DNA of 45,474 nt from Rickettsia typhi (lineage in GTDB: Bacteria > Pseudomonadota > Alphaproteobacteria > Rickettsiales > UBA1997): contig CAMAYG010000013.1 of assembly GCA_945862535.1 (NCBI GenBank), positions 1-45,474 of the forward strand. Reading direction: 5' to 3'. Of the stretch, positions 36,548 to 45,130 are shown piece after piece. The notes under the pieces are model-generated. The model was not told the DNA's origin, searched no databases, and saw nothing but the letters and a program-made list of their open reading frames with translations. A program made the translations under genes and the position numbers. Within the stretch, counting starts at the first letter, position 1. Each line of letters opens with the position of its first letter.

Positions 36548-37183
36548 TTAGATAACTTTACATTCTCCATTGTTTATATAAGCATCTAAGCCAATTGTAA
36601 AAATCGCTTTATAGCGATGATCGCCCAAAACTCTAATTAAAATGCCAATGCCATCTTCGGACTGAATGTTAATAAAGGCACCGTTTTGCTTAAAAGTTGC
36701 ATTATGCTCCGAACATTGACCATCTTCAGTACAACTAGAAATTTTACCACGCTCTTTATCTAGAACCAATGAAGCCTTAATCTCTTTGGCATTGCACTCT
36801 TTTTTGCTACAAAGAAATGCCGTTTTTGCTTCACAGCTTAGTTTCTGCCAAGATTGAGCAAGTTTCTGATATTTATTAGCAATTGCTGTAATTTTTTTAA
36901 TATCGATAGTTTCGCCAACTTGAATGTCGAAGTCGCTAAGGGAAGATTTTTGCTCTTTTTCGGTAAGAGAGAAATTGATAGTTGGTTTTTTAATGTTAGT
37001 TTCAATAATATTTTGCTCGATCTTTTGCTGTTCAACTTTTTGTTTATCTATTAGGTTTTCTGCCGACAAAGCCAGAGAAACATTGCTAAAAACTAGCATT
37101 AAGGCAGAAAGAGAAAAGAAAACCTTGCTAAAAACAAGATTATGATTTTTGCTAAAAGTATTTTTGAGAAAGAATTTTTTCAT
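36548..37183 (-). CDS. Exported protein of unknown function
   Basis: The 211-residue protein begins with a basic stretch and a hydrophobic signal segment (VFFSLSALMLVFSNVSLALSA) with likely signal peptidase I cleavage after ALSA at about residue 41. The mature part has a Lys/Gln/Glu-rich region, then a Cys-containing domain (LSCEAKTAFLCSKKECNAKE and CTEDGQCSEHN) that could hold two or three disulfides, and ends GLDAYINNGECKVI. I do not recognise the family. It lies between dps and leuD on the same strand, 4 bp from dps, so it may be co-transcribed with dps. A periplasmic location is the only supported statement. Confidence 0.8.
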   Translation of the reverse strand: MKKFFLKNTFSKNHNLVFSKVFFSLSALMLVFSNVSLALSAENLIDKQKVEQQKIEQNIIETNIKKPTINFSLTEKEQKSSLSDFDIQVGETIDIKKITAIANKYQKLAQSWQKLSCEAKTAFLCSKKECNAKEIKASLVLDKERGKISSCTEDGQCSEHNATFKQNGAFINIQSEDGIGILIRVLGDHRYKAIFTIGLDAYINNGECKVI

Positions 37184-37187
37184 TTGA

Positions 37188-37631
37188 TTAGTTTTTTTGA
37201 GTTGCTAAAAGCATCCAAGAGGTTTTTTGATGAGACTGCATCCTAGAAATTAATAGGTCTGCCGTAGCTTCATCTGCAGAATGTTGTGCCTGTTTTATTG
37301 CCTTTTCAAGCATTTCTACCATTTGACGATGATCATTTGCTAAATCTTTAACCATTAAAAAATCATCTTTATTGTTGTCGGCATCGCTAATAGTGTTGTT
37401 ATTAAGCAAATTAGCCGTGGTTAAATTGGCAATTTCGCCAAGAGCACGAATTCTTTCAGCAATATCGTCTACTGCCAAGAATAGATCTTGATATTGAGCT
37501 TCAAAAGCATTATGCAAGTAAAAAAATGCCTCCCCTTTAACATTCCAATGATAGTTTTGGGTTTTGATAAGTAGGCAGTATGAAGAAATCAACAACTGCT
37601 CGAGGCTTTTAATTATTTGCTTGTCTTTCAT
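37188..37631 (-). CDS. dps: Dps-family ferritin-like protein
   Basis: Dps forms a 12-subunit shell that oxidises and stores iron with H2O2 and protects DNA under stress. The 147-residue protein has the inter-subunit ferroxidase residues: His28 in NYHWNVKG, His40, and the acidic group in LFLAVDDIAERIRALG (about Asp55 to Glu59). The length is normal and it lacks a long basic N-terminal tail, so direct DNA binding is uncertain. It starts at the ATG at 37631. Upstream are a good promoter candidate and two tandem 18-bp repeats. Confidence 0.94.
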   Translation of the reverse strand: MKDKQIIKSLEQLLISSYCLLIKTQNYHWNVKGEAFFYLHNAFEAQYQDLFLAVDDIAERIRALGEIANLTTANLLNNNTISDADNNKDDFLMVKDLANDHRQMVEMLEKAIKQAQHSADEATADLLISRMQSHQKTSWMLLATQKN

Positions 37632-37655
37632 AATAAATTTTTTAAGAGCACTATA

Positions 37656-37691
37656 GGGTAAATTGTAACAAATGGGTAAATTTTAACAAAT
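37656..37691 (-). promoter_or_regulatory. Two 18-bp tandem repeats in the dps leader
   Basis: GGGTAAATTGTAACAAAT is followed directly by GGGTAAATTTTAACAAAT (plus strand; one difference). They lie 25-60 nt before the dps start and downstream of the predicted promoter, a position suited to a repressor or leader element. Confidence 0.5.
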
Positions 37692-37742
37692 TAAGCAGGT
37701 TGAAATCGCCCTAATAAACAAGGCATAAGCAACCGAAAATCA

Positions 37743-37770
37743 AATTTAATAGCTTATATATATTTGTCAA
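37743..37770 (-). promoter_or_regulatory. Candidate promoter of dps
   Basis: The minus strand reads TTGACA (37770-37765), a 16-nt spacer, then TAAATT (37748-37743). The -35 hexamer is perfect. It lies about 112 bp before the dps ATG. Confidence 0.5.
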
Positions 37771-37827
37771 CCTAAAATCAAAAAGACTATTAGCAATTTT
37801 ATAAATCAATACTATAAACTTTAATCG

Positions 37828-40800
37828 TCATTCAAAGATTTGGCTTAGTGACGACGGCAAGAAGCTAGATTTACTTGTGCCAAAAGTAGCCTCTTGCTGA
37901 TTTTTATCTCTTTTATATTGATAACGAATTGAGAAAAGCCCACCGCCCTCTTCGCCCGTTACAACGGTTTTTATCACCTTGCCAATTATTGGCACTCTAT
38001 CTATACCAAATAAATTATTAATAACAAAAACCGGCACAACCATTCCCTTAAAGGCAAAAGATTTATCCTGTAAATTGTAAAAACCCTTGGCGGTTAAGCC
38101 AATCTTGTAATTACTCGCTGCCAAAGATTCAATTTTCAAAATTCCATTTTCGCTAGCAAGCAATGTTTTACCAGAACTAAGAATGATTTTATTATTAGCA
38201 AATATTTTATCTTTAATGTTGTCGATAATGCTGTCGTTGGCAATTTTTTTGATTTCTGAATTATTGTAAATTGTCAATTCTTTTTCTAGCTTTATTTCGG
38301 TTTTTAATTTAATAGAATCGTTAATAACAAAGGTTTCTCCGCGAAAGTCTAGATCGCCACCGCCAATAGTTTTCGACAAGTTTAAAATATCGGACAATTC
38401 TCCTAAATTAATAATTTTTCCTGTGATTAGGTTGCGGTCCTGAGTAATTTTCTTGGTTTTAAAATCTATGGCAGCAAAATTTTTACTATCTGGCTTTTCG
38501 CCATTATTAAATTTAACATTGATACTACGACAAGAAACTGGGGTCTGGCAATCGGTTTTCAGCCTTACATCGCCAAGAATCTTGTCTCGCTGTAAATATA
38601 TTTTGCTAATATTAATATCGGCAATAAGTCGATTGTTCTTTTTACTATCGCTATTTTTAGCAATTACCGACTCCAACAAAGAAAAATCTAGCTTGGAGCC
38701 TTTAACATCGAGATAAGAGATGTCGTGGTCGAATAATTTATCGCTTTTAGCAACTCGATAATTTAAATGATATTGATTTTTTTGGCTAATTTTATTATCT
38801 AAACTAAGATTCTTAAGGTTAAAAGCACCACCACTAGCGGTTGCAAGCTTTAAATTTAGGGCCTGCGGTGAGTCTTGCTTAGGCAAAAAAGGAATAGGAA
38901 GCTCTAAAACATTGGCAACATCAATTAAATTAAAACCATTTTGATATAATAATCTCTTGCCTCCTAGCCAATAATATAAATCTAAATCGCTACCACCGCC
39001 CCCTAAAAATGTTGCATCAAGCATCAATTGCCCAGATTTACCCGCAACACTAGCAAAACCTAGATGTTCGATTTTTATGTTAGAATCCACAAGATCGGCA
39101 AAGGCACTAATCTTACTACTGCCAATGTCTTTATTTAGTTTTATTGTGGCATTATTACCAAGATAATTGCCACTAAGATTAGTAAGAAAAGCATTGGCAA
39201 CAATTTTAAAATCTGTAAATTTAACCATTTTGACAATGGGGATAAGTAAATCGACTTTGGCTTGATAATTGCCAATAATTTGCTGACTTAAATTTTTTGC
39301 TATTTTTAAAAATGGCAAATGAGCAAAAATATCGGCAACTTTTCCGTTGCCATAAAGAGATATTTCTAGATTTTGTGGATTGTTGTTAAAGTCAATTGTT
39401 ACTTTGCTTGCTGTTATTTTGCTATTGCCGACGGTGGCAGATTTGATATTTATTAGCATTGCCTTATTGCTGAAATTTGCCAAACCTTCAATATTATCAA
39501 TTGGCAAAAAATCACGATGATAATTAAGCTTTCCGTTGGCAAAATCGACTTTGGCAATTAAGGATTCGAGGGAGTTCTCTAGACCAAATTGCATTGTAAG
39601 ATTCAATTTGGCATTTTTCACCGCTAATTCTTTAAAAGAAGCAATAAACCAATTGCGGATATTGATATTGACCTCACCCAAAGCAATAGGCCACATTTCG
39701 ATAACCTGACTAAGATTAAAATCTTTTAGCAATATTTCGAGATCGAGCTTTTTTTCTATAGAATCTTTGTCGAATAAAATATTGGTGTTAAGGCTAATTC
39801 TTGCCAATCTAGAATCTGGATTATAATGTTGATTTTGGCTATTTTCTTTATTATCTTGGCTACTGTTAGTCTTTGTTTCAAAAGCATCGTTAAAAACATT
39901 GGCAATAAAATGAAAGGATTTGTTATGAACCTTGGAGTTGTCATTGGAATTATTATTTTCATTGCTATTTGCAAAATTATTAGCTGACAGGGTTTTTTCG
40001 GTCAAATTTCGCTCTTTGGCATTAACTAAATAGCCATCTAGGGCAAGAATCCTAAATTTCTTTTCCGCAAATAGAAAGTCTCCGCTAATTTTAAGATCTT
40101 CTAATAATACCGGAGCCGCGAAAAAGCCTAGAACATTGACTTTTGCTATTTTACTTAAGATATTAAAATCGAACTTGTTAAGGCGAAAATTTGCCATTTT
40201 TAGATTAAAATATAAATCAAAAATAGCATCAATTTCTTTGATATTTTGTTTAATGGCATCGATATGTGCTACTTTGCTCGTAATGTTGACCAGATCGAGC
40301 TTTTCAATCAGGGCCTTACAATCGCCAGAGCCGTTTTTATTTACTTCGCAGGCAATTTTTAATTTTAACTCTTCTGGCAAATCTGCAACTAGCACAATTC
40401 CCGTAGAGCTTAAATTAAATGTATTATCAATATTTTCGACATCAATTTTAAATGTTTTTAGCAATAAGCTTTGCGAAAGAAAATTGCCGAGATTATTCTT
40501 GTGATTATTAGCAAAAGAGCTAGAAGAATAAGGAGCAGGCAATAAATCATCTTGCTTGGTATTTTTAGGAAAATAACTTGCGAATGTTAACTTAACATTG
40601 CCGATATTCATCTTTATCGCTGGCAAATTTTGCACCTCGGGCACAAAGCCCAGTAGGAACTTATGAATTGTGGCATCGTTAAATTCTATTTTGTTTTTAT
40701 AGCTATCATCAACAACATCTTGACCCGAGTTAACAATTACCTCGCCATCGCTTAACCAAATATTATTGGGAATAAATTTGCCAAAAATCGCTCTCCATAA

Positions 40801-41286
40801 AGATATCTCAAGATCTATTCGCTTAAATCTTACAAAATTACTATTATTGCTACCAGAAAGACCTTCGCTAAAAGTAAAGTTTTCAAAACCAATTTTTAAC
40901 ATACCATAGCTAGTAAAGCCAAGGTAAGATTTGTCGAAATTTACTTTATTATTAAACTTAACATTAAGCTGTTCTTTGATTTTTTTCTCAACAAAAGGAA
41001 TTGATTGTGGCTGATTAGAAACGATGGTAACCAAGTAAAATAATATGATGGCACAAAACACCGCCAGCACAAAACTAAGCTTTAAAGCAAAGCTTACCGA
41101 AGTTTTAACCCCTGTTTTCACCGATTCTGGCAAATCTGGCAAATTTTCTAGCAATTGCTTTGCGATGACTTTTTGTTGCTTTTTGCGGTAGCGATTTAGC
41201 TTCCTGAGGCGAAAAATTTTAATCGCATAATGAAATAATTTAGTAAAAAACTTTAGCAGAAACTCCAGTTTAGATAACTTTGTCAA
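37828..41286 (-). CDS. YhdP/AsmA-like envelope protein
   Basis: The 1152-residue protein has a basic N-terminus and one membrane helix at about residues 65-90 (LSFVLAVFCAIILFYLVTIV). A very long periplasmic region rich in beta-strand-like, Asn-rich sequence follows. The C-terminus (GFYNLQDKSFAFKGMVVPVF, INNLFGIDRVPIIGKV, GGLFSIRYQYKRD) is characteristic of the YhdP/AsmA_2 (DUF3971) family, thought to form bridge-like conduits that move phospholipid between the inner and outer membranes. The start is a TTG at 41286, 13 nt after the response regulator stop codon; no ATG is nearby. The gene pair may be one operon. Confidence 0.85.
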   Translation of the reverse strand: MTKLSKLEFLLKFFTKLFHYAIKIFRLRKLNRYRKKQQKVIAKQLLENLPDLPESVKTGVKTSVSFALKLSFVLAVFCAIILFYLVTIVSNQPQSIPFVEKKIKEQLNVKFNNKVNFDKSYLGFTSYGMLKIGFENFTFSEGLSGSNNSNFVRFKRIDLEISLWRAIFGKFIPNNIWLSDGEVIVNSGQDVVDDSYKNKIEFNDATIHKFLLGFVPEVQNLPAIKMNIGNVKLTFASYFPKNTKQDDLLPAPYSSSSFANNHKNNLGNFLSQSLLLKTFKIDVENIDNTFNLSSTGIVLVADLPEELKLKIACEVNKNGSGDCKALIEKLDLVNITSKVAHIDAIKQNIKEIDAIFDLYFNLKMANFRLNKFDFNILSKIAKVNVLGFFAAPVLLEDLKISGDFLFAEKKFRILALDGYLVNAKERNLTEKTLSANNFANSNENNNSNDNSKVHNKSFHFIANVFNDAFETKTNSSQDNKENSQNQHYNPDSRLARISLNTNILFDKDSIEKKLDLEILLKDFNLSQVIEMWPIALGEVNINIRNWFIASFKELAVKNAKLNLTMQFGLENSLESLIAKVDFANGKLNYHRDFLPIDNIEGLANFSNKAMLINIKSATVGNSKITASKVTIDFNNNPQNLEISLYGNGKVADIFAHLPFLKIAKNLSQQIIGNYQAKVDLLIPIVKMVKFTDFKIVANAFLTNLSGNYLGNNATIKLNKDIGSSKISAFADLVDSNIKIEHLGFASVAGKSGQLMLDATFLGGGGSDLDLYYWLGGKRLLYQNGFNLIDVANVLELPIPFLPKQDSPQALNLKLATASGGAFNLKNLSLDNKISQKNQYHLNYRVAKSDKLFDHDISYLDVKGSKLDFSLLESVIAKNSDSKKNNRLIADINISKIYLQRDKILGDVRLKTDCQTPVSCRSINVKFNNGEKPDSKNFAAIDFKTKKITQDRNLITGKIINLGELSDILNLSKTIGGGDLDFRGETFVINDSIKLKTEIKLEKELTIYNNSEIKKIANDSIIDNIKDKIFANNKIILSSGKTLLASENGILKIESLAASNYKIGLTAKGFYNLQDKSFAFKGMVVPVFVINNLFGIDRVPIIGKVIKTVVTGEEGGGLFSIRYQYKRDKNQQEATFGTSKSSFLPSSLSQIFE

Positions 41287-41299
41287 AATACGATGCCAA

Positions 41300-42388
41300 T
41301 TAATTAACTACCCGGTAAGAAGGAATAGCAATAACAAAGCTTTGATGTTGATTTGTCTGATTAGTTCTGCCAATAGCAAATTGCAAAGCTTCTTTTTCTA
41401 CTAAATCTGTTAATTCTGGGGTAATTAAAATTTGCTCTAACGGTAACTTTAGCGGTAAATCCTGATTGTTATTTTTAATATAGCAAATAATTGCAAGCTG
41501 ATTTTGATAATCAACTACCGCACTTAACGAAAATGAAATATCGGCAAAATGGCCTGCAACCTTTTTAATCATTGCAGAAAACACCTCTGTTATTGACTTA
41601 ATTTCGATTCTTATTTGTGGAAAATTTTTAAAATTATTATCGTCCGGAAGCTCTACCGTAAAAGCTAAATTTTGCTCGATATGATTTTTAATCTCTTTAA
41701 GTAAATTTATGGACGAAACCACCTTTTCATTGGCATTAAGCCTTTTTTCAATAACACTGGCATCGAGAGAGTTAATTACCGCCGCTTTGAGGCTTTTAAG
41801 CTTCTGATCGAGCAAAGTAATATCTTCTAAATAAAGTCGGTGAGGAAGCGGGCCATAAGGCTCTTCTTTTAATTTTTCAATAATTATTATGGTTTCGGCG
41901 ATACGGCTAGAAAAATCGCTAGGTAAAATTACCGCAACTTGGTCTTTGATATTAGAAATATCTTGCTGTTGCAACTCTTGTATTCTTAAGGAGTTAATTG
42001 CTTTTTCCTTAACTTTTGCAATCATAATTTCAAAATCTACCGGCTTTAGCAAATAATCGTTGGCAAAAAGCGAAGCACCTTTGATAATGTCTTTTTTCTG
42101 CCCCAAAGCACTAAGAAAAATAAATGGAACATTGCTATTGCGGTTATTAGAATTTCTAACATTTTGCAAAAATTGGTAGCCATCTACTTCTGGCATCATA
42201 ATGTCAGAGATAATAATATCGGGATTAGTCTTGTGAAACATTGCCAAGCCTTCTTTGCCGTCTGGTGCCTCGAACACCTCAAAGCCTTCCATCTGCAATA
42301 TTTCAACAATATTTTCGCGAATTTCTCTTTCGTCTTCAACGCATAAGATACGAATATTAATTTCGCTATTGACACCACTCATAAACAT
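41300..42388 (-). CDS. Response regulator with kinase-like C-terminal region
   Basis: Residues 12-135 form a receiver domain. They carry the acidic pocket Asp19/Glu20, phosphoacceptor Asp62 in IIISDIMMPEVDG, Ser93 and Lys115 in DYLLKPVD. A helical stretch follows (about 135-245, LPHRLYLEDITLLDQKLKSL), then about 110 residues laid out like a worn histidine-kinase dimerisation plus ATP-binding region, but with no clear N, G1 or G2 box. There is no DNA-binding or GGDEF domain. It may act through protein contacts or as a phosphotransfer partner. It starts at the ATG at 42388 (a second ATG is two codons on). It lies just upstream of the YhdP-like gene. Confidence 0.85.
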   Translation of the reverse strand: MFMSGVNSEINIRILCVEDEREIRENIVEILQMEGFEVFEAPDGKEGLAMFHKTNPDIIISDIMMPEVDGYQFLQNVRNSNNRNSNVPFIFLSALGQKKDIIKGASLFANDYLLKPVDFEIMIAKVKEKAINSLRIQELQQQDISNIKDQVAVILPSDFSSRIAETIIIIEKLKEEPYGPLPHRLYLEDITLLDQKLKSLKAAVINSLDASVIEKRLNANEKVVSSINLLKEIKNHIEQNLAFTVELPDDNNFKNFPQIRIEIKSITEVFSAMIKKVAGHFADISFSLSAVVDYQNQLAIICYIKNNNQDLPLKLPLEQILITPELTDLVEKEALQFAIGRTNQTNQHQSFVIAIPSYRVVN

Positions 42389-42493
42389 ATAATTTAATTA
42401 AAAATAATAAAGATTTTGCAATATAGGGCTTTGCACCGCCTGATTTATTGTATCTTGCCGTAAACAAATAAGGTAAAACATTATTTGGGAACA

Positions 42494-43810
42494 TTAATCG
42501 ACAACTTTTGCATTAGCAAAATTCTCAAGAACAATTTCTACACCAGTTTTTTCGCTTTCTACAAGCTTGCCGATTTCTTTTCTATCGTCAATTGCATTTA
42601 ACACTTCTTGCAAATTTGGTAAAGAAGCAACCTGACACATCTTTGCTAGCATTATTTCGTAGCTAATTTTCATTACGGGCGAATCTTTAATTTCTGCCCA
42701 AGATTTTTGCACTATTTGCCAAAGATTTAACATTGTTGTTGTGGCAACATCGCTAGCAATATTTGCAACTTCTTCTTGGTAGCTAGCCGATAAAGACTTT
42801 GCCTGATAATTATTAATTAATTTTGTGTTAATAATATCGCTAATTGCCGTTAGCAAATCAACGGTAAGCAAGCGAAGATTTTGCGAATATTGATAATTAT
42901 GGTGAAAAGACTGCAAGGCTAAATAATAATTTGCCTGAATCGCATATTTAACAATATTAATTGCCAAAAGCGGATCTTGAGCAAGAAACATTGTTTCAAT
43001 TACCGAAAAAGGCAGGAAAGATTCAAAATTATTGGTTGCGACCGCCTGATCGAGAAAAGACAAGGCATCGCGGACAGAGCCTTCGGCCGCTTTTGCAATT
43101 GCCAAAAGGACTCGATCGTCGGCTTCGATATTTTCTTGCTTAATAATATTGGCTAAATGTTTTGCCAATTCTTCTTCATTTAAACTTCTAAGATAAAATT
43201 TTTGGCAACGAGATAAGATGGTATTTGGAGTTTTGTTAATTTCGGTTGTAGCAAAAATAAATTTAACATAGGCCGGCGGTTCTTCTAGGGTTTTAAGCAA
43301 AGCATTGAAGGCATTTTTGCTTAACATATGAAATTCGTCGATAATATAGACCTTATAATTCGACATCGAAGCCCCATAAACAACACTATCGATGATTTTA
43401 CGGGCATCGTCGACACCGGTATTGCTTGCGGCATCGATTTCAAAAACATCGGGGTGATTGCCGTTACTAATTGCCACACAACTTGGGCAAATATTGCAAC
43501 ATATTGGCAAAGAATCGATTTGACTAAGATTTTGACAATTAATGGTTTTAGCGATAATTCTGGCTGTTGTGGTTTTGCCAACACCCCTGATTCCCGTAAG
43601 GATAAAGGCATGATGCAGTTTGTTGCCAACAATGGCATTGCCTAATGTTTTTACCAAAACTTCTTGACCAACTAAATTTGCAAAGCTTTGAGGACGATAT
43701 TTGCGGGCAAAAGCAAGGTAAGAATTTTTCGTAGAAGGCTTATTTTTATTACCTGCGGAGTTATTACCTGCGGAGTTATTATCTGTGGAATTGCTGTCTA
43801 AAATAAGCAT
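42494..43810 (-). CDS. dnaX: DNA polymerase III gamma/tau subunit, short form
   Basis: DnaX is the clamp-loader ATPase of the replicative polymerase. The 438-residue protein has Walker A GIRGVGKT (73-80), a zinc module with the cysteines of CQNLSQIDSLPICCNICPSC, Walker B IIDEFHML (Asp158 onward), and the sensor region LSRCQKFYLR. Helical domain III follows, but there is almost nothing after it, so the tau-specific part that binds DnaB and the polymerase core is missing or minimal. The N-terminus has a poorly conserved Asn/Ser-rich extension with NNSAG twice, from a 15-bp tandem repeat at about 43750-43785. It starts at the ATG at 43810. Confidence 0.93.
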   Translation of the reverse strand: MLILDSNSTDNNSAGNNSAGNKNKPSTKNSYLAFARKYRPQSFANLVGQEVLVKTLGNAIVGNKLHHAFILTGIRGVGKTTTARIIAKTINCQNLSQIDSLPICCNICPSCVAISNGNHPDVFEIDAASNTGVDDARKIIDSVVYGASMSNYKVYIIDEFHMLSKNAFNALLKTLEEPPAYVKFIFATTEINKTPNTILSRCQKFYLRSLNEEELAKHLANIIKQENIEADDRVLLAIAKAAEGSVRDALSFLDQAVATNNFESFLPFSVIETMFLAQDPLLAINIVKYAIQANYYLALQSFHHNYQYSQNLRLLTVDLLTAISDIINTKLINNYQAKSLSASYQEEVANIASDVATTTMLNLWQIVQKSWAEIKDSPVMKISYEIMLAKMCQVASLPNLQEVLNAIDDRKEIGKLVESEKTGVEIVLENFANAKVVD

Positions 43811-43970
43811 TGCAGGTAAGTGAAGTTGCGATCTGTGGAATTTGACAGATTAGATAACTGAATAACCTTAATATCAAAGTGAAAGCGACCCACTATTTCT
43901 AAGGTTGCTTGCTTTCTTTCGAACCTAGGCTTTTGTCAAAAAAACAATGCCCGCTTCCACCAAAAATAAG

Positions 43971-43996
43971 TTTTATTTTTTAAAATAAAATGTCAA
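43971..43996 (-). promoter_or_regulatory. AT palindrome with TTGACA upstream of dnaX
   Basis: The palindrome TTTTATTTT-TT-AAAATAAAA (43971-43990) lies directly beside a TTGACA on the minus strand (43995-43990). It could be the dnaX promoter region, but no convincing -10 box is seen. The remaining part of 43811-44043 shows no gene. Confidence 0.25.
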
Positions 43997-44043
43997 GCAA
44001 TTTTCCCAAGAAATTAACGGAAAAACAAATAACAAAATGAAAA

Positions 44044-44057
44044 TGGCAATTTTGCCA
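44044..44057 (-). terminator. Short hairpin after the Ser/Glu-rich gene
   Basis: TGGCAATTTTGCCA folds into a 5-6-bp stem starting 4 nt beyond the gene's stop codon. On the minus strand TTTTCATTTTGTTATTTG follows it. The stem is short but well placed. Confidence 0.45.
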
Positions 44058-44061
44058 CAAT

Positions 44062-44874
44062 TTAGCAGGACCTAGGCGAATTTGGTACTCCGAGTACTCG
44101 GCGAATATGTTTTTGATATTGATAAGGGTTCTCACAGCTACTTCTTGGCGATTCAATTATTAACGATTTTGATGATTGTTGTAGATTATCAGAATTTCTA
44201 TGGCTATGGTTTGACGACGATGAATCAGAACATTCCTCGCCCTCTAAAATTGTAGATAATCCTTTTTGTGATTTATCACTTTTAGGATTTAAAAAAACAC
44301 TATTATCTTCTGCATTATCTTCTGCATTATCTTCTACAAAAGCTGATGAAAATTGCTGTCTTTCTTCCGACTCTCCTTCTTTGACAAATTTCAAATTGTC
44401 AATCTCAACAACAAGATTGCAAGAAGAAGAACCTGAGTAAGAAGAAGAACCTGAGTAAGAAGAAAAATCTAAGTAAGAAGAAGAATCTGAGACATTGGGC
44501 CCACGACAACCATTTTTGCTATCGTAAGAATCATCTAAAGAAGGGCTTTCAGTGGTATCTAACTCTCCACCTTCATCGCCTTTAGCGGGCTGGAGCAAAA
44601 CCGACGATTTAAGACAGTGTTTTTTTAGCTTAGGTAGTTGCTCATGCTTTTTTTCTTCTACTTTTTTATGTAGCGCATCTTTTATAACTCCTTCTGCACT
44701 AAAACTATTAGGGAATTCTGTTTCTTTTTCAGTTTCCGTTTGTGTTTCTGAACTGTAGTAATAGTAAGTGCCTTCGGAAATATCTGAACAATAATCGCAG
44801 TCAGTCGTATTTTCGTCTTCAGTATCTTGCTTATTAGAAAAAATATTAGCGAAAAAAGAGGTTAAGATTTCCAT
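44062..44874 (-). CDS. Ser/Glu-rich low-complexity protein, effector-like
   Basis: This 270-residue acidic protein has no domain that I recognise. It is dominated by Ser, Glu, Asp, Tyr and Thr, with runs such as TYYYYSSETQTETEKETEF. Tandem peptides arise from DNA microsatellites: SSYSG units (24-bp repeats near 44435-44490) and EDNA three times (12-bp repeats near 44305-44340). There is no signal peptide or membrane segment. The C-terminus is basic (YQYQKHIRRVLGVPNSPRSC). The ATG at 44874 has a promoter candidate about 60-90 bp upstream. Composition and repeat style match the other effector-like genes of the window; secretion is inference. Confidence 0.65.
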   Translation of the reverse strand: MEILTSFFANIFSNKQDTEDENTTDCDYCSDISEGTYYYYSSETQTETEKETEFPNSFSAEGVIKDALHKKVEEKKHEQLPKLKKHCLKSSVLLQPAKGDEGGELDTTESPSLDDSYDSKNGCRGPNVSDSSSYLDFSSYSGSSSYSGSSSCNLVVEIDNLKFVKEGESEERQQFSSAFVEDNAEDNAEDNSVFLNPKSDKSQKGLSTILEGEECSDSSSSNHSHRNSDNLQQSSKSLIIESPRSSCENPYQYQKHIRRVLGVPNSPRSC

Positions 44875-44898
44875 ATTATTTAAATTAAGTTACTATTT

Positions 44899-44963
44899 TA
44901 TAGTTAAATATAGAACTATAAGTAAATATCATTTAATATTTTACAGTAAAAATAATATGTCAA
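44899..44963 (-). promoter_or_regulatory. Promoter and palindromes of the Ser/Glu-rich gene
   Basis: The minus strand has TTGACA (44963-44958), a 17-nt spacer and AATATT (44940-44935). The TTTTAC-A-GTAAAA palindrome (44939-44951) overlaps the spacer. A second, TATAGTT...AACTATA (about 44899-44920), lies just downstream. The positions suggest operators. Confidence 0.4.
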
Positions 44964-44968
44964 TAGTA

Positions 44969-45001
44969 TAATCTAATAAAAAATATTTATCTATTAGATT
45001 A
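44969..45001 (+). terminator. 10-bp-stem hairpin followed by T6
   Basis: TAATCTAATA (44969-44978) pairs perfectly with TATTAGATTA (44992-45001), and TTTTTT follows on the plus strand. No plus-strand gene ends here, so it may be a leftover terminator or may insulate the neighbouring promoter. Confidence 0.4.
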
Positions 45002-45005
45002 TTTT

Positions 45006-45130
45006 TTACTTTTCTAGAATTTGTTTTGTGGCTAAATCATATCGATAATCGACTATCTTACCGCTTAAAACCAAGTTAATTGCTTGCTCGATAATATTTA
45101 GCGGAGCTACAAACCATTCACGAGGAATAT
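45006..45130 (-). pseudogene. C-terminal gene remnant cut off by repeats
   Basis: About 40 codons ending in TAA at 45006-45008 encode IPREWFVAPLNIIEQAI then NLVLSGKIVDYRYD and LATKQILEK. This reads like real protein and resembles the end of GIY-YIG/T5orf172-type nucleases, but that identification is tentative. Upstream (from about 45131) the sequence becomes a palindromic repeat cluster, beginning with the AATAAAATCAATA motif that also occurs inside the 14-16 kb mosaic. The frame stays open into the repeat (TLRDSRRVQSNKIN), but this is repeat translation. No start codon is supported. Confidence 0.4.
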
